DNA from: Parvularcula mediterranea
GTDB taxonomy: Bacteria > Pseudomonadota > Alphaproteobacteria > Caulobacterales > Parvularculaceae
Length of the DNA: 64,000 nt
Assembly: GCF_013085255.1 (NCBI RefSeq)
Contig: NZ_JABFCX010000002.1
Location: forward strand, 62,001-126,000
Direction: 5' to 3'
Each line of letters opens with the position of its first letter. Within the stretch, counting starts at the first letter, position 1. Below, in pieces: positions 1-8,680 of the stretch. A program made the position numbers and the translations under genes. The notes beneath the pieces are model-generated. The model was not told the origin of the DNA, did no database searches, and saw only the letters and a list, made by a program, of their open reading frames with translations.

Positions 1-1
1 C

Positions 2-130
2 AAGGAGCCATTGCTTACGCAGCCCATGTGGCTGGTCGCGCATCGGGAACTGAAGACCAGCCGCAGGATCAGGCTGGTCTTCGACTTTCTCTACGAGGAA
101 CTCCGGGCGCTATGCCTCAATCCTTTTTGA
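2..130 (+). CDS. LysR-family transcriptional regulator, C-terminal end (partial)
   Basis: The window opens inside a reading frame that gives 42 residues before a TGA. The segment MWLVAHRELKTSRRIRLVFD followed by FLYEEL is the usual end of a LysR-type regulator: the last strand of the substrate-binding domain (PLWLVxH), then a helix with the pattern R+RxxxDFL. Third-position G/C is high, as in real genes here. The DNA-binding domain and most of the effector domain lie outside the window, so the target cannot be inferred. The 3' end overlaps the 3' end of the convergent helicase gene by 14 bases. Family call from the short motif only. Confidence 0.6.
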   Translation, partial: KEPLLTQPMWLVAHRELKTSRRIRLVFDFLYEELRALCLNPF

Positions 131-3113
131 GGTTGGCGAGGACGGCGAAGGGGCTGTCTGGATCGGCCTCCTTCTTCTTTTTGGGTCCTGCGCTGAAGGT
201 GCGAGGGCCTTTGTCCTTGGGAGGGCGCTTGCCGCCGCCTTTGCCCTTGGGCGGGCCGCCACGACGTTTGCCGTCGGCGCGCTGGTCCTGACCGCCGGGC
301 TTGCCGCGGCGCTGCTGGCCACCACCGCGGTTCTGGCGCGGAGGCTGGTAGCGCCAAAGGGTGACGGTCTCCATCACCGGCTCGCTAGGCGCTTCAGCGG
401 CAGGTGCCTCGGTTTCTGCTGGAGCAGGCTCAGCAGCTGCTTCCGTAACGCTGGGTTCGGTGGCAGCGGGCGCCTCGGCAGCTTCGACCGTTCCGCCGCC
501 ATTTCCGTCCTCGGGAGTTTGAGCCTCATGGGGCAGGCCGCCGTCATCGGCGGGTGCCCCGGCGATCTCGATCAGCGGAGCCTCGGCAGCTTCCTCGGGA
601 AGCGCGCGCGCTGCAGTGGCGGCTGGGTCCTCGACAGTCTCTGCGACCGGATCAGCGACGACGGGCGCCTCTACCTTCACTTCGCGTTCGACCGTCTGCT
701 TCTTGTAGCCGAGGTTCTTGAGGATGTCCTCGAAGGCCTCACCGGACACGCCGACGAGGCTCATCATGCGCTGGTTGGCTTCAAAGCCCTCACGGCCACC
801 CTTCTCGCGGGCCTGACGGATCTCCTGAGCCAGCCGTTCGAGCATATCGATGCGAACGGCGCGGCTGCCGGACGGGCGATAGCCGACGGCGTACCAGAAG
901 GCGTGAGGGATCTTCTCATCGGCTTCCACCGACGTCGCGCCAGCCTGCGGCATGGCGAAGGAGCCGGGCTCGGCCTCGCTCCACAGCGACCAGAGAAGGC
1001 CGAGGAACTGCGCGGGAGCGGGTTTCAAAAGGGCGGGCATGTGCAGCGTGTACTCGCCGAACCGCACGCCGAGCTTCCTGAGGCCAGCACGCTCGTCCTG
1101 GGTCAGCGCCTTCACCTCGTCAGCCACCGGGCGGCGAGAAATCGCGCCGAAGTTTTCGACCAGACGGAAAGCAACGCCGCGCGCGCCGGGCGACAGGGCC
1201 TCGGGGCTGTCCGAAGGACGGTTGAGGGCTGCCTGAAGCTGGACCAGCGGGCCTGCGAGGCCTTCGACGCGGTCAGCGATGAAGCCGCGGAGACGCTCCT
1301 CGATCGCGGAGACGGCGCTTGCGGGCATGTGCTCCATGGCGATGAACTTGAAATCGGGCCTGAGGGGCTGCGGGCCTTTGACCAGCTGGGCCACCGCGCC
1401 GTGGCGCCAGTGGATCATGCCCCCATCCTCGAGCCGGAACTCTTCAGGCTTCGCCGCCGCCAGCGCCGAGGCACGGGCCATCAGCTCAGGCTGGAGCGCC
1501 TTCAGCGCTGCGAAGCGCACCTGTTTCTCGTGCGGACCCTTGGCTTTCGGGTCGAGAATGAATTGGAAGCCCAAGAGCCGTCCGACGAATTCGCCTTCCA
1601 CGACGACCTCTCCATTGTTGCGGACGCCCGCGAGGAGTGGGGCGTCATCCTTCAGCCGCTTCAAAAGCACTGACGTGCGACGGTCAACAAAGCGTTGCGT
1701 CAGTTTCTCATGGAGGACGTCGGAAAGACGGTCCTCAATGCGCCGCGCTTCCTTCTGGAACAGCGCCGCATGGTCAAGCCAGCCTGAGCGGTGGCTGAGA
1801 TAGGTCCAGGTCCTGACGTGGGCGATCCGGTTGGAAAGGGCGTCCACATCACCATTGGGATTATCGAGGCGGCCAAGCTGCAACTCCGCCCATTCAGAGC
1901 GAATCGATCCGCGCTCGAGGAGCTGTTCGTAGAGCTCGCCAAGCATGATTGCGTGCTGATCCGGGGTGACCTTGCGGAAGTCGGGGACCTGGCAGACCTC
2001 CCAGAGGAGCTTCAGCGCCGCGCCGCCTTTTGCCATGTCACGAATATCGTGTCTGCGCGCGAGTCGCCTTAAAGCGTCTTCGTCGTCGTCCATGCGGGCC
2101 CTGACGAGGCCATCGATAGCAGGGCTTTCCTCGAGCGAGCGCAAAAGCGCCGGGAGCGATTGAAACCGAACGTTCGGGTTGCGCCACTGGAGGGCAGTGA
2201 CGGGCTCGAACGTATGTTCGGTAACTTGCTCGATCAGATCTTCGTGGAAGGGCGGGCATTCGGCCGTTGAGCCCCAGGTGCCGTCCCTGACGTGCCGTCC
2301 AGCACGGCCAGCGATCTGACCCACCTCTGCAGGGTAGAGATTGCGCGCGTTCCGGCCATCGAACTTGCGGCCCTGTGCGAAGGCCACATGGTCGATGTCC
2401 ATGTTGAGACCCATGCCGATGGCGTCGGTGGCGACCAGATAGTCAACTTCGCCCTCATTGTAGAGCGCAGCCTGCGCATTGCGCGTTCGGGGACTTAGGG
2501 CACCCATGACCACCGCAGCACCGCCGCGCTGGCGCCTGATCAGCTCCGCAATCGAATAGACGTTCTCGGCCGAGAAGGCGACGATCGCGGTCCGGCGAGG
2601 AAGGCGCGTGACCTTCTTGTGGCCGGTGTGGGTGAGCTCTGAAAACCGCTCTCTGCCTAGGAAACTGATGTCGGGGATCAGCCTCTTCAGGATCGGAGCC
2701 ATCGTGTCCGAGCCGAGCATCAGGGTTTCGTTCCGGCCCCGAGCATGGAGTATGCGATCGGTAAAAATGCGCCCGCGTTCGGGATCTGCCGCCAGCTGGA
2801 CCTCGTCTATGGCGAGGAAGCTGACCTCCCGTTCAAGAGGCATCGCCTCCACCGTGCAGACCCAGTAGCTTGGGTTCGGCGGGATGATCTTCTCTTCGCC
2901 CGTGATCATGGCCACCGCGCGCTCTCCGCGACGGGCCACCATCTTCTCGTAGACCTCTCGGGCAAGGAGCCTCAGCGGCAGGCCTATCATGCCCGTCGCA
3001 TGGGCAGCCATTCGTTCCAGCGCGTAGAACGTCTTGCCCGTGTTGGTCGGGCCGAGAACGGCGGTGATCCCGCTCGGGCCCAGGGTGGGCGGAGCGGTCT
3101 GAGGGCGGGCCAT
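117..3113 (-). CDS. SUV3-like superfamily 2 RNA helicase with long low-complexity tail
   Basis: 998 residues. Walker A GPTNTGKT at 21-28, Walker B-type DEVQ at 103-106 and motif VI GQIAGRAGR near 265-273 mark an SF2 helicase of the mitochondrial SUV3-like group common in alphaproteobacteria. It presumably unwinds RNA, perhaps in mRNA decay; the role in bacteria is inferred. From about residue 800 the protein becomes rich in Ala/Glu/Pro, and the last 100 residues are rich in Gly, Lys and Arg, a likely disordered RNA-binding tail, ending PFAVLANLKKD. A GGAGGGG ribosome site lies just before the ATG. In many relatives this gene is next to an S4-domain gene, fdxA and carD; here those genes are about 54 kb away. 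Confidence 0.9.
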   Translation of the reverse strand: MARPQTAPPTLGPSGITAVLGPTNTGKTFYALERMAAHATGMIGLPLRLLAREVYEKMVARRGERAVAMITGEEKIIPPNPSYWVCTVEAMPLEREVSFLAIDEVQLAADPERGRIFTDRILHARGRNETLMLGSDTMAPILKRLIPDISFLGRERFSELTHTGHKKVTRLPRRTAIVAFSAENVYSIAELIRRQRGGAAVVMGALSPRTRNAQAALYNEGEVDYLVATDAIGMGLNMDIDHVAFAQGRKFDGRNARNLYPAEVGQIAGRAGRHVRDGTWGSTAECPPFHEDLIEQVTEHTFEPVTALQWRNPNVRFQSLPALLRSLEESPAIDGLVRARMDDDEDALRRLARRHDIRDMAKGGAALKLLWEVCQVPDFRKVTPDQHAIMLGELYEQLLERGSIRSEWAELQLGRLDNPNGDVDALSNRIAHVRTWTYLSHRSGWLDHAALFQKEARRIEDRLSDVLHEKLTQRFVDRRTSVLLKRLKDDAPLLAGVRNNGEVVVEGEFVGRLLGFQFILDPKAKGPHEKQVRFAALKALQPELMARASALAAAKPEEFRLEDGGMIHWRHGAVAQLVKGPQPLRPDFKFIAMEHMPASAVSAIEERLRGFIADRVEGLAGPLVQLQAALNRPSDSPEALSPGARGVAFRLVENFGAISRRPVADEVKALTQDERAGLRKLGVRFGEYTLHMPALLKPAPAQFLGLLWSLWSEAEPGSFAMPQAGATSVEADEKIPHAFWYAVGYRPSGSRAVRIDMLERLAQEIRQAREKGGREGFEANQRMMSLVGVSGEAFEDILKNLGYKKQTVEREVKVEAPVVADPVAETVEDPAATAARALPEEAAEAPLIEIAGAPADDGGLPHEAQTPEDGNGGGTVEAAEAPAATEPSVTEAAAEPAPAETEAPAAEAPSEPVMETVTLWRYQPPRQNRGGGQQRRGKPGGQDQRADGKRRGGPPKGKGGGKRPPKDKGPRTFSAGPKKKKEADPDSPFAVLANLKKD

Positions 3114-3220
3114 GACCCCTCCGCTAGAGCAGGGTTGGACGAAGCCGTCAAAGCGGCGATAAGACCGAGAGAGATGTTGCCGTGCAGGGCAGCGGGCAAG
3201 GCCAAGAGAGGGGAAAAACC

Positions 3221-3649
3221 GTGAGAATCACCGCGCTGGGCATCTTTGCGCTCATGCTGGCAGCCTGCGGGAGCGAAAACGCGACCTTGGCGGAGCGTGA
3301 GACGTATGAAGCCATGGAAGAAGCTATGGCGCAGGAGGACCTCGGTCCCGACAATGGCCGCACGCCGGTCGAGATCAAGACCGCGACCTGTCTCCTCTGG
3401 CCATCAAACTTCAGGGGTGACTGTTCGTTCGAGCCGAGGGGCCGGGGCTCCTTCATGGTCAGGCTCGAAGACGGGCAGACCTTCTATGACGATGTCTTCG
3501 AGGTTTTCGTCTCCGTCTTCAAAGAAGGTCATGCCGACGTCCGCGTCATCAACAAGGACGGATCGAGCGAGATGCTGGGCGAAGCGAAGCGTTCGGAAAC
3601 CTATCCCGCCTGCTGGATAGGGACGGGCTTCTCGGTCTGCGCCTACTGA
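3221..3649 (+). CDS. Small hypothetical lipoprotein
   Basis: 142 residues from a GTG start, chosen because GAGAGGGG lies about 8 bases upstream and because it places a lipoprotein signal exactly at the N-terminus: hydrophobic ITALGIFALML, then lipobox LAAC with Cys16. The mature part has several cysteines (CLLW, GDCSF, PACW and a final CAY), which suggests disulfides in the periplasm. No family was recognised. It is divergent from the helicase gene, with a shared gap of about 107 bases. A longer frame to 3182 is open but would bury the signal peptide. Confidence 0.75.
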   Translation: MRITALGIFALMLAACGSENATLAERETYEAMEEAMAQEDLGPDNGRTPVEIKTATCLLWPSNFRGDCSFEPRGRGSFMVRLEDGQTFYDDVFEVFVSVFKEGHADVRVINKDGSSEMLGEAKRSETYPACWIGTGFSVCAY

Positions 3650-3723
3650 GGTTTGAACCCTTCACGTCCTGAGCCGTTCGCCCGATGACGGCACTCCGAA
3701 ACGGGCAAGAAACAAGGCGTTCA

Positions 3724-4575
3724 ATGATCTTTCAGGGCGAAGTCGAGCATATCGCGATTGATGGCGAGCGCGGCCTTTCCTGCGCCCGCTATGGCGATCC
3801 GAAGGCCGAGCGGGTGATGGTCTTCGATCCCGGCAGCTTCGGTATCTACGCCGATGCTGATCACATCGCCGTCGATCTGGCGAGGCGGGGTTGGTATTGC
3901 ATCCTCACCACGCGGGCAGGGATGTATGGCAGCGATCCTCTGCCAGAGGGCCAGGCTCCGCTGCCGCGCTTCCACGTTGAAGATATAGGCAGGCTCCTCG
4001 ATCGGCTGGACCTCGGCCGAAAGGTCGTTTTGGCGGGCCATTCGATGAGCGGTGTCAGGCTGCACCTCGCAGGCTGCATGATGCCGGAGAGGCTGCATGG
4101 CCTTGCCTGCCTCGACGCTGTGTGCCCGTCGCTGATGCGAGGGATCAGGTGGTCTGGCTGGGTCGCCTGGGCACGGGGCATCGGTCAGGCTGGGGCGAAG
4201 GTGGCAGGAACCGCCGTCGGTGATCTCGTGGAGACGCTGCACCCAAACCTGTTGCAGCTCGAGGGGCCGCCTAGGGCGGACAAGCTCGCCTCGATCAACT
4301 CCCAGAAGCATCTGGAGACCGCGGCATGGGAAGTCGCGGTGACCGAGCGGCGGGCCCTCAAGGACCCCATCGAGCCAGCGCTCTCCCTGCCAGCCTTCTT
4401 CGCGACGGCAACGCCCGTCAGCCAGGGGACGACGTCGCTCCTCACCGAGTATGAGCAGGCGGGCACTTGGGCGCGCCGCATCCACCTCAAGAAGGATGGG
4501 CATATGTCCATGCTGACGCCGCCTTCAAGCGGGCTGATCGCTGACGGGGTCGAAGCCCTGTGGGTGCAGGCCTGA
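3724..4575 (+). CDS. Alpha/beta hydrolase fold protein
   Basis: 283 residues. The nucleophile elbow VVLAGHSMSG gives Ser107 in GxSxG, and GHMSML near the C-terminus offers the likely catalytic His. The N-terminal part (VMVFDPGSFGIYAD, then DLARRGWYCI) is the usual first strands of the fold. No signal peptide, so probably cytoplasmic; substrate unknown. The start at 3724 keeps the protein in family-like register; an ATG at 3685 would add 13 polar residues and lacks a ribosome site. It stands alone, 74 bases after the lipoprotein gene. Confidence 0.75.
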   Translation: MIFQGEVEHIAIDGERGLSCARYGDPKAERVMVFDPGSFGIYADADHIAVDLARRGWYCILTTRAGMYGSDPLPEGQAPLPRFHVEDIGRLLDRLDLGRKVVLAGHSMSGVRLHLAGCMMPERLHGLACLDAVCPSLMRGIRWSGWVAWARGIGQAGAKVAGTAVGDLVETLHPNLLQLEGPPRADKLASINSQKHLETAAWEVAVTERRALKDPIEPALSLPAFFATATPVSQGTTSLLTEYEQAGTWARRIHLKKDGHMSMLTPPSSGLIADGVEALWVQA

Positions 4576-4648
4576 GCTGAGCGCAGAAAACGGGCTCTTC
4601 GTCGCAAGCCGGGTTCTCGCATCCTCCACTGTTCAGGATGTTCCTCCG

Positions 4649-5584
4649 GTGCTTAGCGAGGTGTCGGTCTTGGAGAATTGCGTTCGCTTCGGAGCAGTGG
4701 CTGCTCTTGCCATCCTCACAGGGTGCGCTGCCAAGATCGATGGCGGCCATTCCTGTCCTGCCTGCCCTGAGATGGTCCGCATTCCTGGCGGAATCTTCCA
4801 GATAGGATCGGACGCCGACTCTCCGGGGCACGTTGCAGATGAAGCTCCGCGTACGATGGTGGAGCTTGAACCTTTCGAGGCGGCGCGATTTGAAGTCACG
4901 GTCGGAGAGTTCCGCGCCTTCGTTGAGGTGACTGGGTTTGCCCAAGAGTTTCCCTGCTTCGTCATGACAGAAGGCGGCGGTTGGAACGTCGATTATGATG
5001 CCAGCTGGCGAGATCCCGGCTTTGAACAAAATGACGACCACCCCGTCGTCTGCGTGAACTGGGGAGCCGCAAATGCCTATGTGGCTTGGCTCAACGAAAC
5101 TTCCGAAGGACCCGAATTTCGCCTCCTCAGTGAGAGCGAGTGGGAGTACGTCGCAAGAGCGGGAAGCCAAACCACCTTCTGGTGGGGAGAGCGTCAGGAC
5201 GACTTCTGCCGCTATACCAACGGCGTCGATCGAAGCGCACGCGAAATCTATCCAACTTGGGTTCGCTCCGGCGAATGCGATGACGGCTACGTTTACACGG
5301 CTCCGGTAGGTGCCTTCGCAGCGCCCAACGCTTTCGGAGCTGAAGATCTCGTGGGGAACGTCTGGGAGTGGGTTGAGGACTGCTACGCACCCGGCTTTTC
5401 GGACTTACCGAGGGACGGGTCACCTCGGGGAGGTCAACCTTGCGAGAAGAGGGTGCTGCGCGGGGGCGCTTGGGGAGACTATGGCGCGTTCTACCTGCGG
5501 TCGGCCTATCGAGGAGCCTTTGATCCCGACTGGTCTTTTGCGATGCTCGGTTTCCGCGTGGCCAGAAACCTCGAGCCAAGGTGA
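4649..5584 (+). CDS. Formylglycine-generating-enzyme-like (SUMF1/FGE-sulfatase domain) lipoprotein
   Basis: Up to 311 residues. After an N-terminal segment VAALAILTGC, which looks like a lipobox, the family landmarks follow: MVRIPGGIFQIGSD at the start of the domain, HPVVCVNWGAANAYVAWL, FRLLSESEWEYVARAG, NVWEWVEDCY, then RVLRGGAWGD and the final GFRVAR. The active-site cysteine pair of true formylglycine-generating enzymes is not visible between YLRSAYRG and GFRVAR, so a non-catalytic or different role is more likely than sulfatase activation. No sulfatase gene is nearby. The start is uncertain: GTG 4649, GTG 4661 and TTG 4670 are all possible. Confidence 0.75.
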   Translation: MLSEVSVLENCVRFGAVAALAILTGCAAKIDGGHSCPACPEMVRIPGGIFQIGSDADSPGHVADEAPRTMVELEPFEAARFEVTVGEFRAFVEVTGFAQEFPCFVMTEGGGWNVDYDASWRDPGFEQNDDHPVVCVNWGAANAYVAWLNETSEGPEFRLLSESEWEYVARAGSQTTFWWGERQDDFCRYTNGVDRSAREIYPTWVRSGECDDGYVYTAPVGAFAAPNAFGAEDLVGNVWEWVEDCYAPGFSDLPRDGSPRGGQPCEKRVLRGGAWGDYGAFYLRSAYRGAFDPDWSFAMLGFRVARNLEPR

Positions 5585-5621
5585 TAGTGACGGCGTCTGA
5601 GTTTCGTTGCATCACTCCCTG

Positions 5622-6269
5622 ATGCCTCTTCCCCTCCGCCCATACGATCCACCGACCGATCCATGGATCGAGGTTGTCCATGCCGATGATACGCTCATTG
5701 TCCTGAGCAAGCAGGCAGGGCTTCTTTCGGTTCCCGGTCGGACGGAGCCTGATTGCCTGGAGGCCCGGGTGCGGGGGGATTTCCCCGATGCGCTGACGGT
5801 GCACAGGCTTGATATGGCGACCTCAGGGATCTTCGTGATGGCGAGGAGCAAGGAAGCGCTCGCTCACCTCGGGAAGCAGTTCGAAAAGCGCCAGACTGAG
5901 AAGCGCTACATCGCTGTGGTGGAGGGCTCGCCCGATGCTGACAGCGGCACGGTGGATGCGCCCCTGCGCTGTGATTGGCCGAACAGGCCGCTCCAGATGA
6001 TCTGTGAGGAGCACGGGCGGCCTGCCGTGACCCACTGGGAAGTTCTCGAACGAGGGGAGGGGCAGGCGCGGCTGGCGCTGAGACCCGTCACGGGCAGGTC
6101 TCACCAGCTGAGGGTTCACCTCGCCTCGATCGGGCACCCAATCCTAGGCGACGAGTGGTACGGCGATGGAGCGAGCGCGCCGCGGCTCCTGCTGCACGCA
6201 GAGCGATTGGCCTTCAGGCATCCCAATGGCGGGGCGCATGTGGCGTTTGAGGTGCCAGCCCCCTTCTAG
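5622..6269 (+). CDS. RluA-family pseudouridine synthase
   Basis: 215 residues. The catalytic motif TVHRLDMATSGIFVMARS places Asp64 in HRLDxxTSG, the signature of the RluA/RluC/RluD class, which isomerises uridines in rRNA or tRNA. The C-terminal SHQLRVHLASIGHPILGDEWYG is also typical. There is no N-terminal S4 domain, so it is nearer RluA than RluC/D in architecture; the exact target cannot be read from sequence. ATG 5622 is preferred to TTG 5607, although neither has a clear ribosome site. It starts 37 bases after the previous stop. Confidence 0.85.
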   Translation: MPLPLRPYDPPTDPWIEVVHADDTLIVLSKQAGLLSVPGRTEPDCLEARVRGDFPDALTVHRLDMATSGIFVMARSKEALAHLGKQFEKRQTEKRYIAVVEGSPDADSGTVDAPLRCDWPNRPLQMICEEHGRPAVTHWEVLERGEGQARLALRPVTGRSHQLRVHLASIGHPILGDEWYGDGASAPRLLLHAERLAFRHPNGGAHVAFEVPAPF

Positions 6270-6293
6270 GGGAGCTGGCAGAGAGCAGCTTTC

Positions 6294-6920
6294 TTAGCGC
6301 TTCTTGAGTTTACGGCGCACTGCACCCGCGCCGAGGATCGATGCCATGAGGACACCTGCCGCGGGAACGGGGATGGGGTCAGGAGGTGTAACGTCCGCAG
6401 TGAACCCGAGGTTCTGGAAGTCGACCTGTCCGTTGGAACCCGTCAGGAATGCCGTGACGTAGCGAACCCCGAGCGGTGCAGGCAGGTCGATGTCTTGAGC
6501 CGTGATGCCTCCTGGGGATCCAAGATCGGGCATGATCGAAAGCTGGCCGACTTCGACGTTGTTGCCGTCATAGAAAGTGAAGTCGATGTTATCGACGTCA
6601 AAGCCTTCGCCATTGTAGTTCCAGAAATGGAGCGTCGAGATGTCGTATTCGATGAAGAAGTCGAACTCGAGCTCCAGACCGCCACCTGAGAACCAGATGT
6701 GCGTCGTCTGATTGTGAAACTCTTCAGCGTCCGCGGAAGGAGCGTCGATAACCTTGTCGATGGTCTGACCATTGTTGAACGTATTGTTCGACGTGGTTGC
6801 CGTCGTTCCTGCGCCAACCGACACTGAGATATTGTCGATGTTCAGGTAAGTTGCCGCTTGGGCAGACGGCGCAAGAGCGAGGCCTGCTGCGGTGATTGCC
6901 GCTGCTGCAAAGTACTTCAT
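6294..6920 (-). CDS. Secreted protein with VPLPA-like C-terminal sorting signal (1 of 4)
   Basis: 208 residues. Signal peptide MKYFAAAAITAAGLALAPSAQA, a beta-rich middle, then VPVPAAGVLM, a short hydrophobic stretch and the basic end RRKLKKR. This three-part tail is the VPLPA-CTERM form of the PEP-CTERM signal, recognised by an exosortase and cleaved during export to the cell surface. The middle looks like an extracellular jelly-roll or PEP-CTERM-type domain and names no function. Start chosen at 6920 because GAGGGA lies about 8 bases upstream; the frame extends to 6935. No exosortase gene is in the window. Confidence 0.8.
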   Translation of the reverse strand: MKYFAAAAITAAGLALAPSAQAATYLNIDNISVSVGAGTTATTSNNTFNNGQTIDKVIDAPSADAEEFHNQTTHIWFSGGGLELEFDFFIEYDISTLHFWNYNGEGFDVDNIDFTFYDGNNVEVGQLSIMPDLGSPGGITAQDIDLPAPLGVRYVTAFLTGSNGQVDFQNLGFTADVTPPDPIPVPAAGVLMASILGAGAVRRKLKKR

Positions 6921-6999
6921 GTGGGATTCCCTCATTTTCCACCTTCGGTACAGTAAGCGGAGAAAGCCGAGAATTCAGTTCATTTTTGCAGTAACGTGT

Positions 7000-8148
7000 T
7001 TACCGACCTTGGCCGAGCCTTGCGGGGACATCGATCAGGAGGCGTCGCGCCAGGTATTCCGGGGCGGCGTCGATGAGGCCGTCGGCGATGAACGGCGCTT
7101 CTGAGAAATAGGCGAGCGCCATGCCGGCCTGGTAGCAGGCGGAGATCGCTGCACCCACGCGGCGCGAGGCATCGAACTTGGTGATGATGCAGCGCCTGAC
7201 GCCGAGGTCGGCGAAGGCCGAGACCCAGTCGGCGTGCTCACCCACGTCACCTGACGCAGGGATCACGAGGATCATCTCTGCTCCAAGGCTCTCACGGAAC
7301 GCACGCACAGCGGCGACGTCTGCGGAGGCGAAGGGGCTCACGCCCGGGGTGTCGAGGATGATGCCTTCGCCGGGGCGTTCCTGGCGCATGATCTGGGCGA
7401 CCTGACGCGGCTCTTCGACAGCCCAGAAACGGGTGTCGAGGGCGTCGGCATAGGTCTGCATTTGCTCGACGGCGCCAGCACGGCCCACGTCGGCAGAGAT
7501 GAACGCAAGGCTTCCGCCCTGAGCTGCGGCGCTAGCGGCGATCTTGGCAGCGGAGGAGGTCTTCCCGGCGCCGGTCTGGCCGATCAGCATGATCGGCACG
7601 TCGCGCATGATGTTCAGAGGAGCAAAGCGGAGGGTCTTGGAGAGGGCCCAGGCGAGCTGGTCGACCTCGTCGCCGCGGCCAGCATACTCATGACCTTCGT
7701 CGACGAGGGCGCGGATCAGGCGAGGCGTCAGGCCGTGACGGCCGAGCTTTTGCTCCCAGCGCTGCTGGAGCGGGTCACCGCCGCGACCACCGCGGTTCAG
7801 CTTGTCAGAGAAATCACCACGGAGAGCGCCCATCGCGTTCTCGCGGCCTTCAGGGACGATCTCAGGCTCAGCCTTGCGAGTGGGCTCTTCAGTGACACGC
7901 GGTTCACGGAGGCCGCCTAGAGAAGGGGCTGCGGCCTGCTCGCGGGGCTGCTTGCGGCCGAAGAGGCCACCGCCGCCAGAACCGCCTTCGCCCTTGAACA
8001 GGGGCTGGCCCTTCTGGACTGCACGGAGCTCCACACCGCCACCCGGCGCACGCTTCACCGACAGGACAACGCCCTCCGGACCCATGGCGCGGCGCATGGC
8101 GCGCTTGGCTTCGTCGACATTGGCACCGGTAAAGGTCTGGTAGCTCAT
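7000..8148 (-). CDS. flhF: FlhF-like SRP-type GTPase
   Basis: 382 residues. The N-terminus MSYQTFTGANVDEAKRAMRR matches the FlhF opening (a TF-x-A-x-DEA pattern), followed by a Gly/Arg-rich linker (about 50-130), an N-domain helix bundle and the GTPase domain: G1 GQTGAGKT at 190-197, G3 ILDTPGV, G4 TKFD. FlhF sets flagellar pole placement and helps insert the first basal-body ring; its partner FlhG is not in the window and no other flagellar gene is near. The frame is open to 8283, but those 45 residues do not resemble the family. It lies downstream of sciP on the same strand. The GTPase class is firm; the flagellar role is inferred from the N-terminus. Confidence 0.75.
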   Translation of the reverse strand: MSYQTFTGANVDEAKRAMRRAMGPEGVVLSVKRAPGGGVELRAVQKGQPLFKGEGGSGGGGLFGRKQPREQAAAPSLGGLREPRVTEEPTRKAEPEIVPEGRENAMGALRGDFSDKLNRGGRGGDPLQQRWEQKLGRHGLTPRLIRALVDEGHEYAGRGDEVDQLAWALSKTLRFAPLNIMRDVPIMLIGQTGAGKTSSAAKIAASAAAQGGSLAFISADVGRAGAVEQMQTYADALDTRFWAVEEPRQVAQIMRQERPGEGIILDTPGVSPFASADVAAVRAFRESLGAEMILVIPASGDVGEHADWVSAFADLGVRRCIITKFDASRRVGAAISACYQAGMALAYFSEAPFIADGLIDAAPEYLARRLLIDVPARLGQGR

Positions 8149-8319
8149 GGGGTCAGGCGCGGCTTCCTGTTGGGCGCGGAGAGGGTGATCCTCCCGCTTG
8201 TATCGGTGCTCAGGACGCCTCTCGGAGAAGTGCCCTGCAGCGCTACCTAACGGTTCATAGCCAAGCCTTAAAGTGCTGTGCATCGATTACCCTGCGTCTC
8301 GAAAGGACGCCCCCGTCCC

Positions 8320-8334
8320 TTAACACAGGTTATC
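8320..8334. promoter_or_regulatory. Weak CtrA-like half-site pair
   Basis: TTAA, seven bases, then TATC. This is close to the CtrA pattern TTAA-N7-TTAA but has two mismatches in the second half. It is about 170 bases upstream of the FlhF-like start and just past the sciP stop. Candidate only. Confidence 0.2.
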
Positions 8335-8398
8335 TTGCACAGCGCGTGCCGCGGCGGAACAGAATGGTGCACCGCGGAACGCTAAAAGTTCAGTCGAA

Positions 8399-8680
8399 TT
8401 ATCGGTACTGCTGGACCCGTGTCGCGCGCAGTCCCTGCATGCCATGCTTATCGATGGCTTTTTCCCAGGAGAGGAATTCCTCTTCGGTGATGCGGTAGCG
8501 TTCGCACGCCGCATCAAAGCTCAAAAGGCCACCACGGACGGCCGAGACAACTTCGGCCTTCCTGCGGATCACCCAGCGCTTTGTATTCGGAGAGGGAAGG
8601 TCAGCGAGCGTCAGCGGTGTTCCATCAGGACCGATGACATAAGGCTCGCGCTGCTGCCTCCGTTGCATCATTGCTTCCAT
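8399..8680 (-). CDS. sciP: CtrA inhibitor SciP (DUF1153)
   Basis: 93 residues, full family length. REPYVIGPDGTPLTLADLP, then TKRWVIRRKAEVVSAVRGGL and the final GLRATRVQQYR are close to the known SciP/DUF1153 sequence. SciP is a small helix-turn-helix protein that binds CtrA and represses CtrA-dependent transcription in the G1 cell-cycle phase of Caulobacter. GGGGAAAG sits 5 bases before the ATG. A CtrA-like box lies 77-91 bases upstream, which fits the known CtrA activation of sciP in Caulobacter. The gene precedes the FlhF-like gene on the same strand, with a gap of about 250 bases. Confidence 0.92.
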   Translation of the reverse strand: MEAMMQRRQQREPYVIGPDGTPLTLADLPSPNTKRWVIRRKAEVVSAVRGGLLSFDAACERYRITEEEFLSWEKAIDKHGMQGLRATRVQQYR

